NCBI GenBank assembly: GCA_945915085.1
Contig: CAMEET010000004.1
Location: 1-40,386 of the forward strand
Direction: 5' to 3'
DNA: 40,386 nt
Source: an uncultured Treponema sp.
GTDB taxonomy: Bacteria; Spirochaetota; Spirochaetia; Treponematales; Treponemataceae
The notes below the pieces were generated by a model that ran no database searches, was not told where the DNA came from, and saw only the letters and a list, made by a program, of their open reading frames with translations. How positions within the stretch are numbered: position 1 is the stretch's first letter; every line of letters starts with the position of its first letter. Both the position numbers and the translations under genes were made by a program. Shown one piece after another: positions 32,020 through 39,874 of this stretch.

Positions 32020-33446
32020 ATCTCTTCAGATTCAGCCATTTTTGCCTGAGCATCAGTAATCTGTGCTGTTGTCGGAATCATGATTGATGGAGATTCTACA
32101 TATTCTTCTTTTGGAATTTCAATTCCAGTCAATGCAGAAAGTTTATCAAGCATCTGTTCAATTGTCGAAGGTTCATATTCTTCCTGAATTAGAAATTCTT
32201 CAATCAGCTGATGTTTATCAATTGCAACATCCACCAGAGGTGATTTTCCTTTTTCATAAATTCCGGAAGTAATCATAGTTTCATTATCCTGATAAGTTGC
32301 CATCCATGTACGAACCTGTCCTACAGCTTTTCTAGTTTGCACGCCGCTAACTCTTTTTGAAAGACGTGAAATTGACTGCAATATATCAATAGCTGGATAA
32401 TGATAAGCTTGCGCAAGTTTTCTATTTAAAACGATATGACCGTCCAATGTACCGCGGACTTTATCTGTAATCGGTTCGTTCATATCATCACCATCAACAA
32501 GAACCGTATAAAAAGCCGTAATTGAACCTTTTTTATTTGTTCCAGTTCGTTCAAGCAGTTTTGGAATCATATCAAAAACACTAGGCGGATAACCTTTTTG
32601 TGCTGGTGGTTCACCATTTGCAAGACCAATTTCTCTTTGAGCATGGGCAAAACGTGTAACAGAATCCATCATCAGCATGACATCTTTTCCCTGATCTCTA
32701 AAATATTCTGCCACAGCAGTACAAACCTGGGCAGCACGAAGACGGCAAATAGAAGGTTCATCACTTGTTGCAACAACAAGAACAGAACGTTTCATACCTT
32801 CTTCACCCAAATCACGACGGACAAAATCTAAAACTTCGCGACCTCGCTCACCTATCAAACCGATTACGTTAATATCAGCATCAGTATTTCTTGCAATAAT
32901 ACTCAAAAGTGTAGATTTTCCAACTCCAGAACCTGCAAAAATACCAAGTCGCTGCCCTTTTCCCACTGTGAGCATAGAATCAATGGCTCGGACACCAGTT
33001 GTAATGCGCCTGTTAATGTCCTGACGTTCATTTGGAGACGGAGGATTTTGAACCGCCGGATAATAAGTCTGAGGAACTATTTCTCCTTTATCATCACAAG
33101 GCTTTCCACTTGCATTTATCATTCTGCCTAAAAGATTATTTCCAACTGGCACCATCAAAGTTTTGCCAGTTCCTACAACTTCAAGCCCAACCTCAATTCC
33201 TTTTGTATCACCGTATGGTGCAAGACGCACTTTTTTTCCTTTAAGTCCAACAACTTCAGCATCCAAAAAAGAACCATCTTCCAGTTTTATTGTACAGATT
33301 TCTCCAATAACAGAACGCGGTCCTTCACTTTCAATTTCAAGTCCGCGAACAGCCGTAACTCTTCCTGTATATAAAATTGTTTCAGCATCAGCAACTTTTT
33401 CAAGATATTTTGTAAAATTGAATTCGCCAGTGTAAGATGATTTCAT
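32016..33446 (-). CDS. fliI: Flagellar export ATPase FliI
   Basis: 476 residues. It is homologous to the F1 beta subunit: Walker A GSGVGKST at 172-179, Walker B region DVMLMMDSVTRFAHAQREIG, and the YPPSVFDMIPKLLERTG and RKLAQAYHYPAIDI segments. The hexamer energises unfolding and loading of flagellar type III substrates at the cytoplasmic face. GGAGG lies five nt before the ATG. fliH is upstream and fliJ overlaps downstream. Confidence 0.97.
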   Translation of the reverse strand: MKSSYTGEFNFTKYLEKVADAETILYTGRVTAVRGLEIESEGPRSVIGEICTIKLEDGSFLDAEVVGLKGKKVRLAPYGDTKGIEVGLEVVGTGKTLMVPVGNNLLGRMINASGKPCDDKGEIVPQTYYPAVQNPPSPNERQDINRRITTGVRAIDSMLTVGKGQRLGIFAGSGVGKSTLLSIIARNTDADINVIGLIGERGREVLDFVRRDLGEEGMKRSVLVVATSDEPSICRLRAAQVCTAVAEYFRDQGKDVMLMMDSVTRFAHAQREIGLANGEPPAQKGYPPSVFDMIPKLLERTGTNKKGSITAFYTVLVDGDDMNEPITDKVRGTLDGHIVLNRKLAQAYHYPAIDILQSISRLSKRVSGVQTRKAVGQVRTWMATYQDNETMITSGIYEKGKSPLVDVAIDKHQLIEEFLIQEEYEPSTIEQMLDKLSALTGIEIPKEEYVESPSIMIPTTAQITDAQAKMAESEEI

Positions 33447-33495
33447 TTTATCCTCCGCGAAAGATAATTTCTCTTGATTTACAATTTGCGGTAAA

Positions 33496-34428
33496 TTATT
33501 CTGCTTGAGTCAAAGTATCCTGACGTTTTATACTTTTAAGTGGAGAAACTTCAAGAATTTTGTTTTCAAGTTCTGTTAATTGGCTCGAAATGCGTGCATC
33601 TATTGAACCAAAGTCAGTTTCAACGATAACACCGCCTTTTTCTACCGACGAATCTTCCAAAATGGAAATATCTTCTATATTTTCTACATGTTCAATAAAT
33701 TCTTTTATGTGCTCAGAAGTAAGTTTTACATCTTCAAGATTCACTCGCAAAGTAACTTTTCCACGTGTCTTAACTTTTTTGAGTGCAGCAAGAGTATTTG
33801 CCATAACAACATTTTTCTGATTTTCTGACAGAATCTTGATAACTTTTCTAGCCATCAAAATAACTAATTCAACAATCTGACTTTCAGTTTCCTGCAAGAT
33901 TTCTTCACGACGTTGCATTACAGCTTCAAGAATTTTATGCATGCGGTCAATCAATCTGTTTACTTCATCTTCACCTTTTTGATAGCCATCTGCAAGTCCT
34001 TTATCAAAACCTTTTTGAAAAGCTTCTGATTCAGTTTTCTGTTTTTGTGATTCTGCATCCTGCAAAATGGAAGCTGCCTGATTTTTTGCTTCCATAATAA
34101 TCCGTTCTGCTTCTTTCTGTGCATCTGCTTTTATAATTGCAGCATCATCTGTCTGACGTTTAACTTCAGCAAAAGCAGCATCTTCCGCTTTTTTTAGAAT
34201 TTCGTCTGCCTGAACTTGAGCCTTTGCAAACATCTGCTTTTTTTCAGCTTCCCATTGAACTTTAAATGCTTCTGCTTCACGTCGCAAATCATCAGCAGTA
34301 GGACCTGTATAAACTTCTTCAACTACTTCTGGTTCTTCAACAACTGGAGAATAATCTTTATATAAAGGAAGCATCACTTTGTCTTCAACAACTTTTGCTT
34401 CGCCAGGACGGAAAACTGTTTTTGCCAT
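33496..34428 (-). CDS. fliH: Flagellar assembly protein FliH
   Basis: 310 residues, longer than the enteric FliH (about 235). An acidic proline-rich N-terminal part (VVEEPEVVEEVYTG) leads into a long Ala/Glu/Lys-rich helical stalk, then the FliH/V-ATPase-E-like C-terminal domain (VKLTSEHIKEFIEHVENIED, GGVIVETDFGSIDARISSQL). FliH binds FliI; in spirochaetes it forms the long spokes linking the ATPase to the C-ring. GGAGAT precedes the ATG. It sits between fliG and fliI. Confidence 0.93.
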   Translation of the reverse strand: MAKTVFRPGEAKVVEDKVMLPLYKDYSPVVEEPEVVEEVYTGPTADDLRREAEAFKVQWEAEKKQMFAKAQVQADEILKKAEDAAFAEVKRQTDDAAIIKADAQKEAERIIMEAKNQAASILQDAESQKQKTESEAFQKGFDKGLADGYQKGEDEVNRLIDRMHKILEAVMQRREEILQETESQIVELVILMARKVIKILSENQKNVVMANTLAALKKVKTRGKVTLRVNLEDVKLTSEHIKEFIEHVENIEDISILEDSSVEKGGVIVETDFGSIDARISSQLTELENKILEVSPLKSIKRQDTLTQAE

Positions 34429-34453
34429 AACTTTTTATCTCCACAAATCAAAA

Positions 34454-35560
34454 CTATGAAACAAGTTCATCTTCGCCTGAACGGGCAATGACAATTTCAC
34501 CAATTTCTTCAAGATGACGAATCATAGAAACAATCTTCTGTTGTGATTCTTCAACATCCTTCAAGCGCACAGGTCCCATAAATTCCATGTCATCTTTGAG
34601 CATGGCTGCCGCACGTTTAGACATATTTCTAAAGATTTTATCCTGAACATCACTGTCAACAGATTTCAAAGCTTTTGCAAGTTCCGGCTGGTCTACATCG
34701 CGCAAAACTTTCTGGATTGCACGGTCGTCGAGCTGAACAATATCTTCGAACACGAACATTCGCTTTTTGATTTCCTCTGCCAAATCCGGATCGTCCTCTT
34801 CGAGAGATTCGATAATTGCTTTTTCGGAAGAACGGTCTACCTGGTTCAAAATTTCAACGATTGCTTCAACACCACCAGCAGCTGTGTAGTCTTCAGAAGA
34901 AAGTGTAGAAAGTTTCTTTTCCAAAACACGTTCAACTTCACGCAAAACATCTGGAGATGTACGGTCCATAGTTGCAAGACGTTTTGAAACTTCTGCCTGC
35001 ATATCTTCTGGAAGATTTTGCAAAATAACAGCAGCTTTTCCAGGTTCAAGATAAGCCAAAATCAAGGCAATTGTCTGAGGATATTCTTGCTGAATAAAGT
35101 TTAAAAGATGAGCAGGGTCAGTTCGGCGAATGAAATCAAATGGACGCACCTGCAGACTCGAAGTAAGCCTGTTGATAATATCGATAGCTTTTTGAGAACC
35201 AAGTGATTTTTCCAAAAGTTCCCTTGCATAATCAATACCACCAGTTGTGATGAAGTTCTGTGCATTCATCAATTCCTGAAATTCTTCCAAAACAGCATCT
35301 TTAAACTCAGGATTTACTTTTTCCTGCCGAGCAATTTCAAAAGTCAGAGTTTCAACTTCATCTTCACGCAGATGCTTCATAATCTCAGCAGAAACATCAG
35401 GACCAAGTGAAATGAGGAAGATTGCAGCTTTCTGTCGTCCTGTCAAACTTTTATAATCTTTTGAATTATTCTTTTTTCCAGATGAACCAGCAGGTTTTAA
35501 CTGACCTGGCTTTGGCACTGGTTTAGGATTCGATTTAGGTACTTCTGTTTCGTCTGCCAT
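34454..35560 (-). CDS. fliG: Flagellar motor switch protein FliG (FliG2 type)
   Basis: 368 residues. A Lys/Pro-rich N-terminal extension of about 40 residues precedes the FliG N domain (LTGRQKAAIFLISLGPDVSA). The middle domain and the C-terminal torque domain are complete; the segment KIFRNMSKRAAAMLKDDM carries the conserved charged residues that face the stator. Spirochaetes often carry two FliG genes; the copy in the fliF-fliH neighbourhood is the motor one. GGAGG lies before the ATG, and fliF ends one base upstream. Confidence 0.96.
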   Translation of the reverse strand: MADETEVPKSNPKPVPKPGQLKPAGSSGKKNNSKDYKSLTGRQKAAIFLISLGPDVSAEIMKHLREDEVETLTFEIARQEKVNPEFKDAVLEEFQELMNAQNFITTGGIDYARELLEKSLGSQKAIDIINRLTSSLQVRPFDFIRRTDPAHLLNFIQQEYPQTIALILAYLEPGKAAVILQNLPEDMQAEVSKRLATMDRTSPDVLREVERVLEKKLSTLSSEDYTAAGGVEAIVEILNQVDRSSEKAIIESLEEDDPDLAEEIKKRMFVFEDIVQLDDRAIQKVLRDVDQPELAKALKSVDSDVQDKIFRNMSKRAAAMLKDDMEFMGPVRLKDVEESQQKIVSMIRHLEEIGEIVIARSGEDELVS

Positions 35561-35561
35561 T

Positions 35562-37265
35562 TTATTCCTCCATCAACCATGTTCTTATGAGCATTGCAAC
35601 ATCTTCCGGATGTTCTTTTGCCATTGCAATTGCATTTTCCTGAAGTTCCATTCGCCTTGTTTCTTCAACTGACATTGTAACTTCCATACTGTCTTCTTTT
35701 GCATCCCAAAGAGCCCTTTCTCTTGCAGCCTGCTGTTCGGCAAGAAGTCTTGCTTCCCTTTCACGGCGGCGACGTTCAAGTTCACGACTGATAATTCTAA
35801 AGAGGATAAAACTCACAAGAACAACTGCAATCGCAATTAAAATCATCAGGATTGTGCGTTTTCTCTGTAAAGCTGCAAAATATTCATTATCTTCTTTTAA
35901 GAATTCATCATCTCTGTCATAAGCAATATTGGTAACTGCTACCTGGTCCCCTCTGCTTCGGTCATATCCCATAGCAGCCTTTATACTTTTTTCAGCTTCA
36001 GCCATATCTTCAGGAGAAACAGGTGTATATTCACGTTTTATAGAACCGTCTTCTATTATTAGATTTCCTTCATTATCCTTGACTTTTTTCCATTTTCCGT
36101 CAAGATTGACTGAAACTGAAATTTTATTTGGCTTTGGAGAAGAAATTTCTGTTGTGTCAGTTCTGTTTTGAACATGATTTATAGTTGTGCCAGTTTCTGT
36201 AGATTTTCCGATAACATTTGACATATCACTATAAACTGGTGGTGTCTGTCCTTCCACTCCAGCAGGTCCCTCAGGATTGTACCCTGTTCCCTGCCATTCT
36301 TTTGTTACAGTTTGAGTAGAAAGCGGCAGAGTATCCCGCAATTCAGAATCATCATAAGGAGTATCGGGATTATCTTCTTTGATTACAATCGGTTTATATT
36401 CTGTTGACTGACTTTGACGTTGTGACATATCCATTTCTACAGCAACAACCATATCGCGGCATCTGTCTTCTGTAAAAGTTTTCTGCAGAGCTTTCAAGAT
36501 TTTTGCACGGATTTCAACTTCAAGCTGACGAATCAATTTCTGCTGCTTTTTGACATTATCAATTCTGTCACTTTCAGCCATTCCTTCAAAATCATTAATT
36601 TGATTTCCATCTTCATCAGCAATGATAAGGTTTTCAGCTTTTAATCCTTCCACGGCAGACAAAATCAAATCCTGAATGCCTTTAATACGTTTTTTGTTTG
36701 TATATAAATCACTGTTGTTCGTGACTTTTAAAATTACACTTGCAGTAACAGGATTTTGATCTTCTTTGAAAAGTTTATCTTCTGGTGAAACAATATTAAC
36801 ATCTGCAACTCTGATATCTGGAATTGTTTCAAGATGCTGTGTAAGCTGTTTCTGCATTGCCTGAAGTTTTTTTACTTTTACATCTTCATCAGTTGTAAAG
36901 ATATCCCTGTCAAAAATTCCTGCAAATGGGTCAATATTGGACGGCAAAAGTCCTTCTGTACTTAAAATTGTTCTAAGTTTTCGTGCTGTCACTTCATCAG
37001 ATACATAAATATAACCTCTGTCATCAGAATCTGCAGAAATGTTTTCTTCTGAAATTCTGTCCAGAATTTCGTTGAGTCTGACTGTATCTGTAATTGGAGT
37101 ATTTAAAATGCGGTATTGTGCCGGTTTTGCAGAAATGCGTGCCGTTAATACTATTGCGACAATTACTACTATGATTATGCCAATCAATATGACTTTTTGA
37201 ATTGGTTTCCACTTTGCCCATAAATTTTTTATGGAAGTTAAAACCTTTTTAAGCCATTCGTTCAT
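35562..37265 (-). CDS. fliF: Flagellar MS-ring protein FliF
   Basis: 567 residues from the ATG at 37265 (MNEWLKKVLTSIKNLWAKW); GGGAGG upstream decides this start over an in-frame start 13 codons earlier. A first transmembrane helix at about 25-42, YscJ/FliF ring-building motifs (ILSTEGLLPSNIDPFAGIFD, QLTQHLETIPDIRVADVNIV), a variable periplasmic loop, a second helix (ILMILIAIAVVLVSFILF) and a FliG-binding tail (HPEDVAMLIRTWLMEE) are present. It forms the membrane base of the motor. A 233-bp spacer with its own promoter separates it from fliE. Confidence 0.97.
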   Translation of the reverse strand: MNEWLKKVLTSIKNLWAKWKPIQKVILIGIIIVVIVAIVLTARISAKPAQYRILNTPITDTVRLNEILDRISEENISADSDDRGYIYVSDEVTARKLRTILSTEGLLPSNIDPFAGIFDRDIFTTDEDVKVKKLQAMQKQLTQHLETIPDIRVADVNIVSPEDKLFKEDQNPVTASVILKVTNNSDLYTNKKRIKGIQDLILSAVEGLKAENLIIADEDGNQINDFEGMAESDRIDNVKKQQKLIRQLEVEIRAKILKALQKTFTEDRCRDMVVAVEMDMSQRQSQSTEYKPIVIKEDNPDTPYDDSELRDTLPLSTQTVTKEWQGTGYNPEGPAGVEGQTPPVYSDMSNVIGKSTETGTTINHVQNRTDTTEISSPKPNKISVSVNLDGKWKKVKDNEGNLIIEDGSIKREYTPVSPEDMAEAEKSIKAAMGYDRSRGDQVAVTNIAYDRDDEFLKEDNEYFAALQRKRTILMILIAIAVVLVSFILFRIISRELERRRREREARLLAEQQAARERALWDAKEDSMEVTMSVEETRRMELQENAIAMAKEHPEDVAMLIRTWLMEE

Positions 37266-37343
37266 CTGTCCCCTCCCGTGAACGAATTTATAAAAAATTA
37301 ACACCCTTGACTATGTAATTTTTTTAACAGGAATTTGTATAAT

Positions 37344-37372
37344 TATATCATAGATAGAAATAATTGACAATT
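37344..37372 (-). promoter_or_regulatory. Internal promoter ahead of fliF
   Basis: On the minus strand TTGTCA (37372-37367), a 17-nt spacer and a perfect TATAAT (37349-37344), within the 233-bp fliE-fliF spacer. The leader to the fliF ATG would be about 70 nt. Confidence 0.7.
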
Positions 37373-37498
37373 AAAAAAGCATTGATGAGAATAAAAAAAA
37401 TGCAAACCGAATCGATGAGAATTTGAAAAGTGATTAATCGCCTGATTAAACGAAGATGCAAAGCGCGGTCTAACTTTTGTGTCGAACTTCGGCAAATT

Positions 37499-37903
37499 TT
37501 ATCTTGTTGTTGTAATTTCGTTCCAGCCACTGACAAGGCGATCTATCACGGTTTGTGCAAGATTCAAACTCATTCTGGCTTTTGACATTGCGATTGTTAC
37601 ATCGTGAATATCGACATCATCTGGATTTGTGATAATTTTTTCCTGAAGGTTTGAAACTTCAAGCTGCTGTGAATTAACAGAATTTACAGCTTCCATAAGA
37701 TAATCGGAAAAAGATTTTTTTTGAACACCGTTTTGATTTACCTGCTGAACTGATACAGCTTCGGAATTATGCGAAACGCTCTGCACAGAAGAAACAGGAG
37801 AAAAACCTGGATTTTTTGCAGTTAAAGGCTCAATCCTTTTTGTTCCGTAATGAGATGGATCAGATCTGTTCATCTGTAACTGATTAATTTCTGGTATTTT
37901 CAT
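37499..37903 (-). CDS. fliE: Flagellar hook-basal body protein FliE
   Basis: 134 residues. The conserved C-terminal half is clear (KSFSDYLMEAVNSVNSQQLE, DVDIHDVTIAMSKARMSLNL, QTVIDRLVSGWNEI); the N-terminal half is low-complexity and longer than in enteric FliE (about 104 aa). FliE joins the MS ring to the proximal rod. AAGGAAG lies upstream of the ATG at a slightly long distance. It follows flgC after 50 bp. Confidence 0.93.
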   Translation of the reverse strand: MKIPEINQLQMNRSDPSHYGTKRIEPLTAKNPGFSPVSSVQSVSHNSEAVSVQQVNQNGVQKKSFSDYLMEAVNSVNSQQLEVSNLQEKIITNPDDVDIHDVTIAMSKARMSLNLAQTVIDRLVSGWNEITTTR

Positions 37904-37953
37904 AATTTTAATTATCTTCCTTATTTATCTTAATCAGTATAACTCAGTTTTAA

Positions 37954-38412
37954 TTATCGTGCAATGTCCAAAGCAGCTGTAAACATATCTTTTGCCCCGT
38001 CTATGACAGTTGCATTTGCTTCATAAGCTCTGGAAGCGGAAATCAAATCTACCATTTCGTTTACAATATTTACATTTGGATATTCAACATAACCTTTATT
38101 TGGACCACTTTTTATTGCATCAGGATGGTCTGGATCATAAACCATTCTGCCTTGAGATGTATCCTGTGTGATTTCAAGAACTTTTACTCCTTTTCCAGGA
38201 CCGTTATCTAAATCAGAAGGAACAAAAGGTGTACGCCATGTCGCACTTTTATCTGATACTGGACGCATCACAACTGTTGATTTTTTGAAAGCACCGCCTT
38301 CTTGTGTTCTAGTTGTAGACACATTTGCAATATTATTTGAAATTACATCACTTCGAAGTCTTTCTGCTGCCATTCCTGTGGAAGCAATATTTATACTTGT
38401 GAACATTCCCAT
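37954..38412 (-). CDS. flgC: Flagellar basal-body rod protein FlgC
   Basis: 152 residues, with the rod-protein N-terminal motif (INIASTGMAAERLRSDVISN followed by NIANVSTT) and C-terminal motif (NIVNEMVDLISASRAYEANA). It forms part of the proximal rod. GAGG lies six nt before the ATG. It sits between flgB and fliE as usual. Confidence 0.96.
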   Translation of the reverse strand: MGMFTSINIASTGMAAERLRSDVISNNIANVSTTRTQEGGAFKKSTVVMRPVSDKSATWRTPFVPSDLDNGPGKGVKVLEITQDTSQGRMVYDPDHPDAIKSGPNKGYVEYPNVNIVNEMVDLISASRAYEANATVIDGAKDMFTAALDIAR

Positions 38413-38449
38413 AATTTACCTCGCTAAATCATTTCAGTCTGCTTTGAAA

Positions 38450-38866
38450 TTATTTTTTCATTGCAGTATTGAGCTGGTCAAATTCAAAACTTGTAAGCTG
38501 AGTGAGCATTCTGTATTGCATTTGAATCTGAAGGATATTGTTGGCTTCAGTTTCAGCGTCAACATTATTTCCATTTGCTTTTGCAGTTGAAACATAATCA
38601 ACAACACGACGAGGTTGAACTTCACGATAATCATAAGGAACGTTGATTTGGATGTGCCTTTCATCCGAAGTAGTAAGTTTGAATCCGTTTTTTGCCTTTT
38701 CTTCTGACTCGAAAGCACGCTTCAATTCACTTTCAAAATTAACTGTCGAACGTTTAAAATTTGGAACTTCACTGTTTGCAAGGTTATTTGCAGTTACCTG
38801 ATAACGCAATGAAGTCACGTCCATTTCACGCTGAAGCAAATCAATAGAACGGGTAAAACTGTTCAT
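38450..38866 (-). CDS. flgB: Flagellar basal-body rod protein FlgB
   Basis: 138 residues. The N-terminal rod motif (LLQREMDVTSLRYQVTANNL, then ANSEVPNFKR) and C-terminal segment (NNILQIQMQYRMLTQLTSFE) identify FlgB, a proximal rod subunit. AGGAGG lies four nt before the ATG. It is the first gene of the eight-gene operon and is transcribed from a sigma28-type promoter about 75 nt upstream. Confidence 0.96.
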   Translation of the reverse strand: MNSFTRSIDLLQREMDVTSLRYQVTANNLANSEVPNFKRSTVNFESELKRAFESEEKAKNGFKLTTSDERHIQINVPYDYREVQPRRVVDYVSTAKANGNNVDAETEANNILQIQMQYRMLTQLTSFEFDQLNTAMKK

Positions 38867-38948
38867 TTTTCCTCCTCGTCTTTCGGTAAAGCAAGAAGAT
38901 TTCCCACCTCAAAGCTCAACCAAAAAAATTAGTTTACATCTACACTTA

Positions 38949-38975
38949 TTGTCGGCTTTCTAAAAAAAAAGTTTA
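38949..38975 (-). promoter_or_regulatory. Sigma28 (FliA) promoter of the flgB operon
   Basis: On the minus strand TAAACTTT (38975-38968), 11 nt, GCCGACAA (38956-38949). Compared with the enteric sigma28 consensus TAAAGTTT-N11-GCCGATAA it matches at 14 of 16 positions with the exact spacer. The predicted start is near 38942. Confidence 0.85.
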
Positions 38976-39002
38976 GACATTTAAAATAAAATTTTATATT
39001 AT
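38974..39002 (+). promoter_or_regulatory. Leaderless-type promoter of the metallo-beta-lactamase-fold gene
   Basis: TAGACA (38974-38979), a 17-nt spacer and TATTAT (38997-39002), then six nt to the ATG at 39009; no Shine-Dalgarno sequence. Its -35 shares two base pairs with the -35 of the divergent flgB sigma28 promoter. Confidence 0.65.
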
Positions 39003-39008
39003 TTACGC

Positions 39009-39704
39009 ATGACTATGATTAATCTTACTCAAAATATCAGCTACATTCCATCATCAACAAAACCATTTTCCTGCGATGTTGTTTTTATCAAAGGGCAAAA
39101 ATTTACATGGATTTTTGATTGCGGCACAACAAAAGAAATTGCCGACGAAATCAACAGAATTCAAACACCAAAAAATATTGTAATTTCACATTTTCATCCT
39201 GACCACATTTTAAATCTTACTCGCATTGATTATGACAATCTTTATGTTTCAAAATATACAAAAAAATATACATTCAAAGGAACTGTATTAGAATCAGATT
39301 TTTTTGCACAGGATTTTTTGGATACAACTTCTCAAAAAGAAAATCTGGATAATCAGGATAATCAGAAAAATCAAATAAAAATTTTTCATCTTCCTTCAAG
39401 CCATGCCAAAGGATGTCTTTGTCTAAGTTGCGGCGATTATTGCTTTATGGGAGACGGAACATACGCAAAAGAACTGATTGGAAATCACTATTACAACGCA
39501 CAACTTCTTTTACAAATGATAAATGTTATGGAAAATATTGATGCAAAATATTTCTGTCTCAGTCATGATAAAAATTTTGTACAGAATAAAGAAACAGTCA
39601 TTGCACTTTATAAAGACATTTACAAACGTCGGCAGGAAGGAAATCCCAAAATCAGCGTAGAAGATTTTTTCAATGCTGACGGAACAGTCAAAACAGACAT
39701 GTAA
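39009..39704 (+). CDS. Metallo-beta-lactamase-fold hydrolase, function unknown
   Basis: 231 residues. The metal motif SHFHPDH (60-66) gives His61, His63, Asp65 and His66; further ligands are likely in LPSSHAKGCLCL, YCFMGDGTY and CLSHDK. There is no signal peptide, so it is probably cytoplasmic. The fold covers glyoxalase II, RNases and other hydrolases; nothing here fixes the substrate. The start may be ATG 39009 or ATG 39015; the first fits the promoter spacing. It is monocistronic, divergent from the flgB operon. Confidence 0.85.
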   Translation: MTMINLTQNISYIPSSTKPFSCDVVFIKGQKFTWIFDCGTTKEIADEINRIQTPKNIVISHFHPDHILNLTRIDYDNLYVSKYTKKYTFKGTVLESDFFAQDFLDTTSQKENLDNQDNQKNQIKIFHLPSSHAKGCLCLSCGDYCFMGDGTYAKELIGNHYYNAQLLLQMINVMENIDAKYFCLSHDKNFVQNKETVIALYKDIYKRRQEGNPKISVEDFFNADGTVKTDM

Positions 39705-39761
39705 GAAAAATTATAATCATAAATCCATCCAATATTGAACAGAAAAATGAAACAGAAAAAT

Positions 39762-39849
39762 AAAAAGGCAAACGCATTATAAAATCATTGAAAAAAAGCA
39801 CCGCAATAACCGTTGCTTTTTTAAAATCCATAATGCATCTGCCTTTTTT
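39762..39849. terminator. Nested bidirectional terminator
   Basis: Three concentric stems: AAAAAGGCA/TGCCTTTTT (39762-39770 and 39840-39848), GCATTAT/ATAATGC (39774-39780 and 39830-39836) and AAAAAAGCA/TGCTTTTTT (39792-39800 and 39814-39822). Both the inner and the outer stem carry A/T flanks usable in both directions, between the converging MBL-fold and cstA genes. Confidence 0.85.
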
Positions 39850-39874
39850 ATCAAAACAGGAGTAAAACTAAAAA

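Noticed and set aside
37257..37264. GGGGACAG just before the fliF ATG resembles the mobile-element motif
   Set aside because: It is only eight bases, includes the ribosome-binding site of fliF and lacks the ACCTT continuation; coincidence is likely.
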